64,000 nucleotides of DNA, taken from positions 1 to 64,000 of the forward strand of contig NZ_JACJSE010000024.1 of NCBI RefSeq assembly GCF_014698045.1, in the 5' to 3' direction. Both the position numbers and the translations under genes were made by a program. This document shows positions 25,045 to 34,521 of this stretch, piece after piece. The notes under the pieces were generated by a model that searched no databases, was not told the DNA's origin, and saw only the letters and a program-made list of their open reading frames with translations. Source of the stretch: Aulosira sp. FACHB-615 (GTDB taxonomy: Bacteria; Cyanobacteriota; Cyanobacteriia; Cyanobacteriales; Nostocaceae). Every line of letters starts with the position of its first letter. Position 1 is the stretch's first letter.

Positions 25045-25172
25045 ATCCCGCCTAGAACTAAAGTTCCAGGCTTATAGCCAAAGTCCACTTAAGTGGACTG
25101 GAATACATTTCTCGTTGAGTCATCTTGAGATGACTTACGCTATGAGACTCGGAATTCATTCTGAGGCGGGAT
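25045..25172. repeat. 128-bp palindrome-rich element
   Basis: The ends ATCCCGCCT and AGGCGGGAT are perfect inverted repeats. Inside are further palindromes: GAACTAAAGTTC, AGTCCACTTAAGTGGACT (18 bp, perfect), and AGTCATCTTGAGATGACT. It does not encode a protein. It may be a MITE or a structured RNA element. Confidence 0.7.
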
Positions 25173-25211
25173 AGTTAATTATGACAGCACTGTAGCGCCT
25201 ACCTAACACAA

Positions 25212-25271
25212 GCTGGGCATTGCTATGATTTTTGCAGCATATTCCCAGATTTTACAGAGGCAATGCCCAGC
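25212..25271. repeat. 12-bp inverted repeat GCTGGGCATTGC
   Basis: Perfect arms GCTGGGCATTGC and GCAATGCCCAGC are 36 bases apart. A related GGCTGGGT/ACCCAGCC palindrome lies at 41450-41468, so this is probably a dispersed element. The rest of the 25173-25458 spacer shows nothing I can name. Confidence 0.65.
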
Positions 25272-25458
25272 CTACAAATTAGATTTTATCAAAAATACCG
25301 AATTACTTTTGCGTAAATTACTGAAGTTGCCTTGAATAGTAAAGTAATACTAAAATTCACGGCTGAAATTTTGAGCCGCGAGTATAGTTTCCAACAACAT
25401 TCCCAATTATGGAAATGATGTTTATACCTAGTTAGAACTAAACGAAGATAGGTGCAAT

Positions 25459-26364
25459 ATGAAACTACAAGATTTCTTAGGTAAAGAAGAAAAGTGGGGA
25501 TTTGAGGCTGTTGCTAAAGATGAGGATTTGACTCGCCAGATTCAGATACTATTAATAGGCTTAGATTTATTAGAACCACCTGCGGATGCGAAATTCGGCC
25601 CTGTAACTGCTGCTGCTATCAAAAAATTTCAAGAGTTAAAGAAAATTGATGAGCCAGATTATATAGGTGCGGTTACTGCTAAGGAATTGATTGAAACCAA
25701 ACGCGACGAATTACCCAAACCTGAATTAAAACTAGGTAACGACATTGCCAGCAGAATTGTGAAGTATATGCTGGCACAAAATTATCAAGTCTTTACTGCC
25801 CCTAAAGAATACAATATTGTTTATGTTGAAGGTATAGATGGTGACTGGAATCTCAACAGTGACACACCCAATGCTTTTAACGATCGCCGCATTGTCATCG
25901 AAGTCGTCAATGGTACTCCCAAAATCGTCGATCACTGGCAAGCTACGACCGAACCCGGCAGACATTACACCGTGAATCCTATGAATTCTGCTGGTGCAGC
26001 CAGAATAAAGTTTGGACAATACAAAGCTTGGGCTGTAGGTTTGCATGGGAATGCAGAACGCCACGAAGCTTTAGTACAAGTTGCACCATTGACTGTTCAC
26101 CGTGATTTTAACAAGGATTTTAAGCGCACAGGTGATAAAACAGACACAGGTCTTTTCTACATCAATCAACACTGGGGCTATGATGCGCCTAGTAATGATA
26201 TTAGAAATGCCAGTGCTGGTTGTCTTGTAGGGCGGATGCGTCAAGGACATAGAGAGTTTATGTCAATTATTAAACAAGACCGTCGCTATGTTGCTAATAA
26301 TGATTATGTATTCTATACAACAGTAATTCCTGGCGATGATTTATTGAAGAAGTTTCCTGGGTAA
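25459..26364 (+). CDS. peptidoglycan-binding-domain protein, possible L,D-transpeptidase-like
   Basis: This is a 301-residue protein. Residues about 20-80 form a PG_binding_1 domain (IQILLIGLDLLEPPADAKFG, PVTAAAIKKFQELK, VTAKEL). The C-terminal part (about 105-300) contains GLHGN, HRDFNKDF, HWGYD and NASAGCLVGRMRQGHREF, a His and SxGC arrangement reminiscent of cell-wall peptidases or L,D-transpeptidases; the match is loose. No signal peptide is visible, so if it acts on peptidoglycan it must leave the cell another way, for example by lysis. I do not recognise an exact family. Confidence 0.7.
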   Translation: MKLQDFLGKEEKWGFEAVAKDEDLTRQIQILLIGLDLLEPPADAKFGPVTAAAIKKFQELKKIDEPDYIGAVTAKELIETKRDELPKPELKLGNDIASRIVKYMLAQNYQVFTAPKEYNIVYVEGIDGDWNLNSDTPNAFNDRRIVIEVVNGTPKIVDHWQATTEPGRHYTVNPMNSAGAARIKFGQYKAWAVGLHGNAERHEALVQVAPLTVHRDFNKDFKRTGDKTDTGLFYINQHWGYDAPSNDIRNASAGCLVGRMRQGHREFMSIIKQDRRYVANNDYVFYTTVIPGDDLLKKFPG

Positions 26365-26426
26365 AATCTAAACTCTAGATACTTCCTTCAATATGGGTGT
26401 GTCTGATTTGCACAAGGCACACCCAT

Positions 26427-26507
26427 CAACACTCAACACTCACACTTCGACTACTTCGGCTGCGCTCAGTACAAGTTCGCTCAGTGTACAGCACTCAGCA
26501 CTCCACG
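26427..26507. repeat. dispersed CAGCACTCAGCACTC-type repeat
   Basis: This intergenic block is built from ACTCAACACTC, CACACTTCGACTACTTCG, GCTCAGTGTACAG and CAGCACTCAGCACTCC. It is the free-standing relative of the repeat found in frame inside nadE. Confidence 0.75.
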
Positions 26508-26550
26508 AATGATAGTCTATGTGATGAACTGAATGTTAAGAAAGTTATCC

Positions 26551-27453
26551 ATGACTGCTGCTGTTCTGTTAGAAAATGTCTTCAAGTTTTACAAAAATAT
26601 CCCTGTAGTTAATGATTTATCATTTGCGATCGCACCTGGAGAAATTTTTGCCCTGCTAGGCCCGAACGGTGCAGGGAAATCAACCACAATTCGGATGTTG
26701 ACTACATTAACCCAACCGTCCCAAGGACATATAGAAGTGGCTGGTTATGATGTTGTCAAACAACCAATACAAGCAAAACAGAGCATTGGTGTTGTTTTGC
26801 AGCAAACTAGTATAGATGGTGATTTAACTGTTTGGGAAAATATGGAATTGCATGGGCGGCTACATCGTATAGCCAACCCACAAAGACAACGACTAATTAA
26901 TCAGTGGCTAGAGTATGTGGAACTAGCAGACAGAAGAGATGATTTAGTCAAAACTTTGTCTGGAGGAATGAAACGACGATTACAAATAGCCAGGGCGTTA
27001 CTTCACCAACCACAAATTTTATTTTTGGATGAACCAACTGTCGGACTAGACCCCCAAACTCGTCGGCGACTTTGGGAAATTATTCGAGATTTAAACAAGC
27101 AAGGAATGACAATGTTACTGACGACTCATTACATGGATGAAGTCGAGTACTTGTGTGGAGCTTTTGAAGCAACCGGGCCGGGACGCATCGGGATTATGGA
27201 TAGTGGCAAACTTATATCTTTAGGAACGCTCCAACAGTTGCGTTCTGCTCACGGTGAAGGTTTGGTCATGAAACAATTGGGAATCACCGAGGCGGGTAAT
27301 GATAGCGCCCGACGCTGGGAATATTTATTTTTCCCTTCTTTAGAAGCAGCAAACAATTATCTGAATCAACAATCAGATAAAACCGGAATGATGGTGCGTC
27401 CCTCTAATTTAGAAGATATTTTTGTGGAATTAACCGGGAGACAGTTAGATTAA
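26551..27453 (+). CDS. DrrA-type ABC transporter ATPase, no permease partner
   Basis: This is a 300-residue ABC ATPase of the drug/lipid exporter class. Walker A is GPNGAGKST, signature LSGGMKRR, Walker B ILFLDEPTVGLD, and the switch His is in TTHYMDE. A C-terminal extension resembles that of DrrA-like proteins (LEDIFVELTGRQL). The stretch after the H-loop (EYLCGAFEATGPGRIGIMD) is longer than the usual E-x-L-C-D-R-I form. I chose the ATG at 26551, with AAGAAAG upstream; an ATG at 26533 would add six residues. The next gene is on the opposite strand, so the membrane partner must be encoded elsewhere. Confidence 0.9.
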   Translation: MTAAVLLENVFKFYKNIPVVNDLSFAIAPGEIFALLGPNGAGKSTTIRMLTTLTQPSQGHIEVAGYDVVKQPIQAKQSIGVVLQQTSIDGDLTVWENMELHGRLHRIANPQRQRLINQWLEYVELADRRDDLVKTLSGGMKRRLQIARALLHQPQILFLDEPTVGLDPQTRRRLWEIIRDLNKQGMTMLLTTHYMDEVEYLCGAFEATGPGRIGIMDSGKLISLGTLQQLRSAHGEGLVMKQLGITEAGNDSARRWEYLFFPSLEAANNYLNQQSDKTGMMVRPSNLEDIFVELTGRQLD

Positions 27454-27455
27454 CC

Positions 27456-28136
27456 TCAACCGCCCAACTCCCGCAACATTGCTTCTACTCTGTCAACGCC
27501 ATCGGGGTTATTTTGGCGTTGGTATAAACTTTTAGCTTTTTGTAGTAAGCTATTTGCTTGTTTTGTCTGGCGACGTTGTTTAAACATCGCCGCCATAAAC
27601 TCATATATCTGAGGATTGTTGCGATCTATACCAATAGCTTGTTCATAAGCCCAATTAGCGGCTTCATAATCTCCTAAACGAGCTTGGGTAACGCCCAATC
27701 CCAGATAAGCATTCAAATTGTTACGGTTTAGCTGAATGGCGCGACGGTAAGCATCTCTCGAACCTTTGGTATCACCCAAGTTACCTTTGATGTAACCTAC
27801 AGCATAAAAGAAATCACTATTATCAGGGTCAAGACCCAATGCCCGACGATAAGCAACTAAAGCAGCTTGATAATTGCCTTGTTGGGCATACAAATAACCC
27901 ATGCCAGAGTATACTTTAGCATTCTTGGGGTCTAGGGCTGCGGCTCTTTGATATGTGGCGATCGCTCCGTTATAGTCACCCGCATCAACTTGTCGGCGAC
28001 CTTCTTCAAACAATTCCTTTAATTCTGGGTTTTTTGCTTGGGCGACTAAGACCTGCGCCTGAACCTTCACAGGAATCGTAACCACACTACATCCTAATAA
28101 CAAAGCACTAACTATAAGTGATATGCGTTTGTACAC
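27456..28136 (-). CDS. secreted tetratricopeptide-repeat protein
   Basis: This 226-residue protein has a signal peptide (MYKRISLIVSALLLGCSVVT ... AQA) followed by about five tetratricopeptide repeats (residues about 40-200) with the usual G-Y and A-Y pairs (for example YNGAIATYQRAAALDPKNAK). TPRs are protein-protein scaffolds. It would act in the periplasm. The Cys in LLGCS could be a lipid site, but the spacing is not a clear lipobox. It converges with the ABC ATPase, whose stop codon is 3 bp away. Confidence 0.85.
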   Translation of the reverse strand: MYKRISLIVSALLLGCSVVTIPVKVQAQVLVAQAKNPELKELFEEGRRQVDAGDYNGAIATYQRAAALDPKNAKVYSGMGYLYAQQGNYQAALVAYRRALGLDPDNSDFFYAVGYIKGNLGDTKGSRDAYRRAIQLNRNNLNAYLGLGVTQARLGDYEAANWAYEQAIGIDRNNPQIYEFMAAMFKQRRQTKQANSLLQKAKSLYQRQNNPDGVDRVEAMLRELGG

Positions 28137-28656
28137 AGTAAATTTCCTGAACTTCTAGCAACTTTTTTCTTGTACATTAAAACAAAAATATGGATTTTTG
28201 AAAACTGTATTTATTCTGTTTTACGAAATATTAATATTTTATAAACTCCCAAGCTGCAAACGACACCACTTTATTCGAGTTTCTACTGAACCATCTCATC
28301 AATAGCAGATTGACAAACATCTCTCCCTTTTCTACCTTGTCCTCCTTGTCTCCCTAATCTCTCTTGTTTACATATCCAACAAGAATACTATACAAGTATG
28401 AAATATTCAGTATACTCCCTATCTGAAGCTGAAAATCAGCAATAACAGACTTCTGTCTTGATTTTGCTAACGATTTTATTATCGTTGGCTAATATTACTA
28501 CAACGATGCTAATTTTAAAGCCTAAAATATTTAATTTCTGTATCAATTTTTATCTTGCTTTGCAACACTAAGTTTAATTTTGCGTTAGCAGTGACCCCAA
28601 TAATAACAATCTCAGACGTACAATATTCCTTGACCTGTTACCTGTGAGATGATTTT
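28137..28656. other. 520-bp gene-free spacer
   Basis: This AT-rich spacer lies between divergent genes. I find no gene, no strong hairpin and no clear promoter in it. Confidence 0.4.
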
Positions 28657-28983
28657 ATGATTTTAACTACAACCGATGTAATTCAAGGTGCTGTAATTGA
28701 TTCATATTTAGGTATTGTAACTGCGGAAGTTGTTTACGGTAGCAATTTTTTACGAGATTTTTTTGCCAGCATTCGAGATGTGATTGGTGGTCGCACCGGT
28801 AGCTACGAACGTTTATTTGAAGAAGGTCAAAGAAAAGCACTCTTAGAATTAGAACAACGCGCACAGCGATTAGGTGCAAACGCCGTTGTTGGGATTGAAA
28901 TCGATACCGGAACAATCAATGTTGACCAGTCTGGAGTTTTGATGTTGATTACCGCCACAGGTACAGCCGTCAGAATGCGTTAG
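28657..28983 (+). CDS. YbjQ-family (DUF74) protein
   Basis: This small 108-residue protein is of the YbjQ/heavy-metal-binding-domain-like family, which forms pentameric rings in solved structures and has no settled function. Typical features are TTTDVIQGAVIDSYLGIVTAE, the EEGQRKALLELEQRAQRLGA helix, and NAVVGIEIDTGTI. It is monocistronic. Confidence 0.9.
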   Translation: MILTTTDVIQGAVIDSYLGIVTAEVVYGSNFLRDFFASIRDVIGGRTGSYERLFEEGQRKALLELEQRAQRLGANAVVGIEIDTGTINVDQSGVLMLITATGTAVRMR

Positions 28984-29089
28984 TCACTGACAAGATTTTT
29001 CATCATCTGTTGATAATCGCTAATAGGTAATGTTAGTGCCAAATTACTTATTAGCGAATAAATCTAAAAATTTTTATGGTCATAATAAC

Positions 29090-29207
29090 AGGACTTACGC
29101 ACAGGCTACGGAAAATCGTAGACGCACAAGCGGCTTCCCGCAGGGTACCACAAAGGCACAGAGTTCACAGAGAAATGAGAGTTTGAGAGGTGTTTTGCGT
29201 AAGTCCT
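29090..29207. mobile_element. MITE, AGGACTTACGCA family, copy A (118 bp)
   Basis: Perfect 12-bp terminal inverted repeats AGGACTTACGCA / TGCGTAAGTCCT enclose a noncoding core with CGGCTTCCCGCAGGGTA and ACAAAGGCACAGAG. The core is homologous to that of copy C (34522-34639), which lies in the opposite orientation and has the same length. Confidence 0.85.
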
Positions 29208-29414
29208 AAATAATTAAAAAGATAATCAATTATGACTTCTAAATTTCCTCTCTTGAAGTTTTACATCTTTTTAAATTTATTCTTACCCTAGATAGATAAA
29301 ACAAGTCTTTCTGTTGATAGATATGAAAAAGTGAAAAGAGCAATTTAATTTTAAACGTAAGCATGAATATAGCGAAAAAAATTTACTAAAAAATAGTCAA
29401 GGAGCTAATAAACT

Positions 29415-30050
29415 ATGTCATACGTAAATCGCACAGGTGACGAGATTGTAACTGATCCGGCGGTAGTTAGTAGAGTAGCCGATTATCATGACCGTGTGCG
29501 CTGGGGGCCGATAATTTCCGGGGTGTTAATTGCTTTAGCTACACAGTTAATTTTAAGTGCATTTTTTGCCGCGATCGGTGCAGGTAGAGTGGCTGATTCT
29601 GGCGCACCTCGAACAATAGCTCCTGATGTGGCTGGTAATGTCGGAATTTGGTCAACTGTGGCTTTATTACTGTCACTATTTGCTGGGGGATGGATAACTA
29701 GTCGTGCTTGTGGCCCGATGAGCCGGAATACAGCTTTGCTCAATGGTGCAATTCTTTGGGCTACTACTTTGTCGTTGAGTTCTTGGCTATTAGCTAGTGG
29801 GGTATCTGGTGCTTTTGGAATTGCTGCTTCTAATGCTGGTGACGTTATCAACCAAGTACAACAACCTGGTGGTTTAGCAGTACCTCAAAATGTACCGAAC
29901 ATAACTGCTCAACAAACTCGTGAAGCTGCTGCGGCTACTTCTAGAGCTTTATGGTGGTTTGTACTGGGTTCATTATTAAGTTTAGCGGCTTCATTAATAG
30001 GTGCTATTGCTGGCGTTCGTAGCCCTCGGACTAATACTTATCGTCCTTAG
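29415..30050 (+). CDS. YrzE/TIGR04086-like membrane protein
   Basis: This is a 211-residue membrane protein. After a cytosolic N-terminus, RVRWGPIISGVLIALATQ leads the first membrane helix, a pattern seen in bacterial TIGR04086/YrzE-like membrane proteins. About four hydrophobic segments follow (near residues 33-55, 78-98, 110-132, 178-200). Its function is unknown. AAGGAG precedes the ATG by 10 bases. It lies between two MITE copies and stands alone. Confidence 0.75.
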   Translation: MSYVNRTGDEIVTDPAVVSRVADYHDRVRWGPIISGVLIALATQLILSAFFAAIGAGRVADSGAPRTIAPDVAGNVGIWSTVALLLSLFAGGWITSRACGPMSRNTALLNGAILWATTLSLSSWLLASGVSGAFGIAASNAGDVINQVQQPGGLAVPQNVPNITAQQTREAAAATSRALWWFVLGSLLSLAASLIGAIAGVRSPRTNTYRP

Positions 30051-30097
30051 AAAAGATTTTATTTCACATATAAGTCCTGCATCATTTATGAACACAA

Positions 30098-30130
30098 AGA
30101 TACCCGGCTTATTGAAGAAATCGGGTATCT
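30098..30130 (+). terminator. hairpin after membrane protein gene
   Basis: AGATACCCG and CGGGTATCT form a perfect 9-bp stem 48 bases after the stop codon at 30050. No T tract follows, so it is only a weak terminator candidate. Confidence 0.35.
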
Positions 30131-30185
30131 AAAACTTTCAATTGACATCACAGTTTTTACTTTTTTGAAAGCAGGCAATATATGT

Positions 30186-30311
30186 AGGACTTACGCATAA
30201 AAACGAAAAATTAAGGGTTTTGGCAAGGGTGTAATTATTCAAAATCCTTACACCCCAAACCCTTTCACCCTTACACCCAATCTCCACAGATAATCTTTGT
30301 GCGTAAGTCCT
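30186..30311. mobile_element. MITE, AGGACTTACGCA family, copy B (126 bp)
   Basis: The ends are AGGACTTACGCA / TGCGTAAGTCCT. The core has AAAACGAAAAATTAAG, TTATTCAAAATCCTTACACC and a short run of TTACACCC units. The same core, interrupted by a second element, is at 50594-50886. Confidence 0.85.
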
Positions 30312-30335
30312 GATATGAATACTTCTTTCAGGGCT

Positions 30336-31430
30336 TTAATAAAAGGCTCGTTGTACAAACCAAATTAATCCCAACCCCACAACACCAGCAGATAAGTAAC
30401 GACGCACTATTAATTCCCCAGGATATTTTTTAATAGTACGGAAAATTACGAAGGCAATAGTGACAATCGCTATTTGACCGATTTCTACACCCACATTGAA
30501 ACTAGCTAAGGATAAAGCCAAATTAGATTGACTCAGATGAATTTCTTTGAGAACCCCAGCAAAACCTAGCCCGTGAATTAATCCAAAAATGAAAGTGAGT
30601 AACCAACGCCAGCGTAAACTGGTGCGCCAGAAATTTTCCGCCGCTACATAAACAATAGTCAAGGCGATCGCACTTTCGACAAACCTGACTGGTAAAGTCA
30701 CAATATCCAATACAGCCAAAGTCAAAGTCACAGAATGAGAAATAGTAAAAGCTGTAACTACTTTAGTTAAATAACCAAAACCACCACCCAGCATTAATAA
30801 ACTAATTAAAAATAAAACATGGTCATAACCTGTCAAAATATGTTCAATTCCTAGCCAGACAAAGCTACTAATTTGTTGCCATACTGGAGGGTTAATTAAA
30901 GTAAATTCTCGTTGTTCGGGAGTGAAGACTAAATTACGAATTTGTCCCCCTTGCAGCACGGTGGCGAGACATCGAGAAGTGGCGACATTGGGGAGAAATA
31001 AATTGTAGTTAATTACTAGTCCGGTGACTGGTTGCGCCCAAGTATAAGTTAGCTCTAATGTGCTGTGAGTCTTACTGTTACTCGCCATATTCCCAGGTAA
31101 GTTATTTGTTGCAGCCACCGCTAGTTTTCCAGGTTCTCCTTGTGGATCCATCAGACGGATGCGATCGCCAAAAAATTTTTCTAATTCTGGTTGATGGGTG
31201 GTAACTTCATCAATGGAGAGTTGTCCATCACGGTTATCATCAACCCCAGGTACTAAAGCTGTAGGAAAGGTCAAAATCATTGCTGTTTTTGTCTGTTCTA
31301 CCGTCACCTCCGCCACCGCCAAATCAGCCCAATGTGCTTGACTAGGACTAGCCCAACCAATTACTACTAAAAATGCTCCAATCAAACAGATGAAAGCCAC
31401 TCGGTATCTGCGCCACATAGTTATCATCAC
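30336..31430 (-). CDS. HupE/UreJ-family membrane protein
   Basis: This 364-residue membrane protein has an N-terminal signal/anchor and an extracytoplasmic domain (about 30-190), then a HupE/UreJ core of about six to seven helices with the signature GYDHVLFLISLLM and HSVTLTLAVL. HupE/UreJ proteins are nickel or cobalt permeases in hydrogenase and urease clusters, but this long form without those genes has no proven substrate. It is the last gene of a three-gene set (DUF4331, TPR, HupE/UreJ); it starts 3 bp after the TPR gene ends. Confidence 0.88.
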   Translation of the reverse strand: MMITMWRRYRVAFICLIGAFLVVIGWASPSQAHWADLAVAEVTVEQTKTAMILTFPTALVPGVDDNRDGQLSIDEVTTHQPELEKFFGDRIRLMDPQGEPGKLAVAATNNLPGNMASNSKTHSTLELTYTWAQPVTGLVINYNLFLPNVATSRCLATVLQGGQIRNLVFTPEQREFTLINPPVWQQISSFVWLGIEHILTGYDHVLFLISLLMLGGGFGYLTKVVTAFTISHSVTLTLAVLDIVTLPVRFVESAIALTIVYVAAENFWRTSLRWRWLLTFIFGLIHGLGFAGVLKEIHLSQSNLALSLASFNVGVEIGQIAIVTIAFVIFRTIKKYPGELIVRRYLSAGVVGLGLIWFVQRAFY

Positions 31431-31432
31431 CC

Positions 31433-32809
31433 CTAAATTCCCAAATTTTCCAAACCAAGTCCTGATATCAGCCGCGCCTCGGCGTTAAAAGTTGGATCGA
31501 CACTTTGGGCTAACTGCTGGTAATTCAAAGCCTGCTGTTGATTTCCCAAGGCTTTGGCAATTATCCCCGCCCGGTAAAACATAGCCGCATCTCGCGTACC
31601 TAATTGCAAGGCGGCTTGTATTTGCTGTTGTGCTTCCCGGAAACGTCCAACGCGAAACAAAGCCCAAGCCAAGGTATCTAGTGTTTGAGCATCACGGCGA
31701 ATCTTAATTTCCGCTTGCATTAGCGATAAAGCCTCAGCCGTATCTTCAGGGCGATTCTTTTCTAATAACAATCTGGCTAACTCTCGTCGATGTCCAAAGG
31801 AACCGTTAGTGTGTCCGGCGTTTTCTTCTCGGAGTAAGCTTTCTGCTTGAGTTAACAGTGTTTGTGCTGCTGCGGCTTTACCTTGTAATTGCAGAACTTT
31901 CGCCCTACCTCTCAACACAGCATGGTCAAAAATGGTGGATGATGTTTGCGAATTAGGTAAAACTTGGGCATACAAACTTTCCGCCTGCTGATAATTGCCT
32001 TGGCGCGTTGCTGTTTCTGCTAGATGCAGCAATGCTAAAGGATACCTCGGTATAATGCGTAAAGCTTCTTTGTAGAGACTTGCGGCTAAATCTCGCTGTC
32101 CGCGTTTGTCATAAAATTGACCGAAGACAACCCTTGTCCAAGCGGAAGTACCGAGTTCTCCCGGTTCTTCAGTTGCTAAAGCATTTTTAAAAGTGGCGAT
32201 CGCAGCTTGGTCTTGCCCTTGGGCAACTAATACCAAAGCTTGTAAAGTTAAGTTCCCTTGAGTGGGAATTTTGTTCACTAGGGCATCGGCGGCAGTTCTA
32301 GCGGCGGTTAAATTGCCTGTTGCCAGATTTGATGTTACTAAGATAGCTAAAGCATGATCGTTAGTGGGTTGAGATTGTAAGACTTGCTGAGATAGGCGAA
32401 TCGCTGCGGCAAAGTCATGTCTAGCTTGGGCAACACGAGCCAGAACCAGAATTGCACCTTGATTATGGAATGGTAAATGAGACAGAGAGCGATTAGCTGC
32501 CTGTTCTGCTAATAAATACCAGTTACTTTCGCCCGTAGCTTTGGCCATTTTTAAGTAGGCTTGCGCTAATGCAGTTAAATTCAAACCGCTATCAGGGCTT
32601 TGTCGTACTTTAGTTTGGTAAAAGGCGATTTCTTGTTGTAATATGGCTCGGCTATTTTCAGTCCCAGGTAAGGAGAGAGAAAAGTTATAGCGGTAGGGCG
32701 AATTTGGTTGCGAGTTGAGATGAAGAGGAATGATGAACAATATAGGGGCGGTAATCAATACCCAAAGGATTTTTCCGGGGAATTTGTAGTGGAAAAGCTG
32801 TATTTGCAT
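31433..32809 (-). CDS. membrane-anchored TPR protein
   Basis: This 458-residue protein has an N-terminal membrane segment (about residues 15-35, WVLITAPILFIIPLHL) and then an array of about nine to ten tetratricopeptide repeats facing the periplasm. I chose the ATG at 32809; an upstream TTG would add 13 residues. Its place between a DUF4331 gene and a HupE/UreJ gene, with 3 bp to the latter, suggests a scaffold for an envelope complex (inference). Confidence 0.85.
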   Translation of the reverse strand: MQIQLFHYKFPGKILWVLITAPILFIIPLHLNSQPNSPYRYNFSLSLPGTENSRAILQQEIAFYQTKVRQSPDSGLNLTALAQAYLKMAKATGESNWYLLAEQAANRSLSHLPFHNQGAILVLARVAQARHDFAAAIRLSQQVLQSQPTNDHALAILVTSNLATGNLTAARTAADALVNKIPTQGNLTLQALVLVAQGQDQAAIATFKNALATEEPGELGTSAWTRVVFGQFYDKRGQRDLAASLYKEALRIIPRYPLALLHLAETATRQGNYQQAESLYAQVLPNSQTSSTIFDHAVLRGRAKVLQLQGKAAAAQTLLTQAESLLREENAGHTNGSFGHRRELARLLLEKNRPEDTAEALSLMQAEIKIRRDAQTLDTLAWALFRVGRFREAQQQIQAALQLGTRDAAMFYRAGIIAKALGNQQQALNYQQLAQSVDPTFNAEARLISGLGLENLGI

Positions 32810-32899
32810 TTTTTTACGCAGACATACGCTAAGAACAGAAGAGGACAAGGGACAGGGAGCAGGGAGAGATATTTCCCCTCTGCCCTCCGCACCCTTGCC

Positions 32900-34150
32900 T
32901 TAATTTGGTAACGCTAGGTAAGGAAATTGCGAGACTAAAGGTTGATGTCCTTGGGATGGGTTGCCGGGAGTCCCTGCATAGGATACGTTATCGCTAGTCA
33001 CAGCACCGTTAGTCAGAACGCTAAGTGTAGTATCAATGACATCATCTGTTAGCTTACGTCCAGCCACAGGACTGCCTTTAGCATTGAGAGCATTAGCATA
33101 ACCACTGGGGACATTAGTATCTATTCGCATCACATCGGGAAGAAAAGCTGCGAGTAGTGCATCAGCACGTTGGTCACTATTACCCAAGGCTTTGAGTGTC
33201 TTCCTGGCTTCTGCTCCCACGGGTGCTGCGGCTTGGCTTAAATCGGCTCTTGGGGGAATGCTATTAAAGGCGTTGAGAAAATCGTTAGTGACTACTAAAC
33301 CTTCGTTAATTCCAGGTCTTCCTAGACGCTCAACTTGTTGGAATTTACCATAAGCATAGTTTCTAAATGAGATGGTTTGCCAGACATCAAATACTGTGGC
33401 GTTGGTATTTCCGGCGATTAGAGAACGGGGTATTCTGACAACAATGGAGTTCACGTTATAGCCTTTGGCAAAGTCAAGGGCTTGGTCAGCAGGACGAAAA
33501 CTCACAGCTGGGCCAATACCTAAAGCACCTGCACGCACTCGGAAGAACTGTTCAACATCAAAGAAAAAGGGGTCTTCACGCAGTCCGGCAAAAACAGTGA
33601 CAGGTGTTTTACGCAAATATAAGTTGTTAATAGTAGGATTAGTGGGATTAACACTTAAAGGAGTCGTGATTCCGCGATCGCTACTTCTATAACGATCAGC
33701 AATTACAGTCAATTTAAATGGTTGTTCGCCTCTGCTATTGGGTTCATCAAATTGAAAGCGCAGAATCACATCTTCTCGACCCGTAGGGGTAGCATCTCGA
33801 TCAGTAACCCGGCTAATTTTGAATTCGTATAGAGCATTTGTACTAAAATAATACTGTTGCCGAGCCAGCGATCGCGGATTTGTATTCATCACTAAAATCA
33901 AATCATCTTTACGCGCTGCTGGGTTCTGGTCTTGCTCACGGAAGACATATAAATCAGTCAAATTTAAATTGCGTCCTTTTGTATCGACTTCCCCATCATC
34001 GTGGTCAGAAGCGGTTACAGATTTTGGTGTTAAAGTTGTCCAACCTACTGTTATACCTAAAGCCAATAAACTGACACCTATAAGAACTTTGATATTAGCA
34101 AAACTAAAGTTTCGCCAATTTTTTTGATTGGTCGTTGTTGGACTTTTCAT
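32900..34150 (-). CDS. DUF4331 domain secreted protein
   Basis: This 416-residue protein has an N-terminal membrane/signal segment (about 20-40) and the DUF4331 domain, recognised by SDHDDGEVDTKGRNLNLTDL near residue 48 and a long beta-rich body. The function is unknown. The N-terminal His/Asp cluster (SDHDDGEVD) looks able to bind metal, but this is inference. It leads the operon with the TPR and HupE/UreJ genes. Confidence 0.88.
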   Translation of the reverse strand: MKSPTTTNQKNWRNFSFANIKVLIGVSLLALGITVGWTTLTPKSVTASDHDDGEVDTKGRNLNLTDLYVFREQDQNPAARKDDLILVMNTNPRSLARQQYYFSTNALYEFKISRVTDRDATPTGREDVILRFQFDEPNSRGEQPFKLTVIADRYRSSDRGITTPLSVNPTNPTINNLYLRKTPVTVFAGLREDPFFFDVEQFFRVRAGALGIGPAVSFRPADQALDFAKGYNVNSIVVRIPRSLIAGNTNATVFDVWQTISFRNYAYGKFQQVERLGRPGINEGLVVTNDFLNAFNSIPPRADLSQAAAPVGAEARKTLKALGNSDQRADALLAAFLPDVMRIDTNVPSGYANALNAKGSPVAGRKLTDDVIDTTLSVLTNGAVTSDNVSYAGTPGNPSQGHQPLVSQFPYLALPN

Positions 34151-34298
34151 ATTAGTAAATACTCCACGTTACTATGTATTCTGTTGATGTAGAATACTTG
34201 TTTTGTTGGTTTTCAAGATTAAATACGTCAAGAACAGCAACTTGGATCTATAAATTTAAAAAATAAATTTAACGTGAGTTAGATGACCTCTCCCCAAA

Positions 34299-34321
34299 CC
34301 CCTCTCCGCGTCGGAGAGGGG
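34299..34321. repeat. CCCCTCTCCG hairpin
   Basis: A perfect 10-bp inverted repeat (CCCCTCTCCG-CGT-CGGAGAGGGG) lies upstream of the DUF4331 gene. This resembles widespread cyanobacterial intergenic hairpins. The spacer from 34151 to 34732 otherwise holds only a MITE and a short CAGACT/AGTCTG pair near 34485. Confidence 0.7.
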
Positions 34322-34521
34322 CTTAAATATCCTTGAGTCTAATTCAGAATTTAAAACCTCTGTGTTGCTGGCACTACAGAGGTATACGTCAAATATTTGC
34401 TGTTGGATCTATAGTTGGGAAAATTAGTTATGGCATTAGCCAAGTCGGTTAAGACATCGATAAGACAGAACCCTATAACAGTCCCAGACTTCCAGTCTGA
34501 GCTATTTATTCTCTAAACTAT

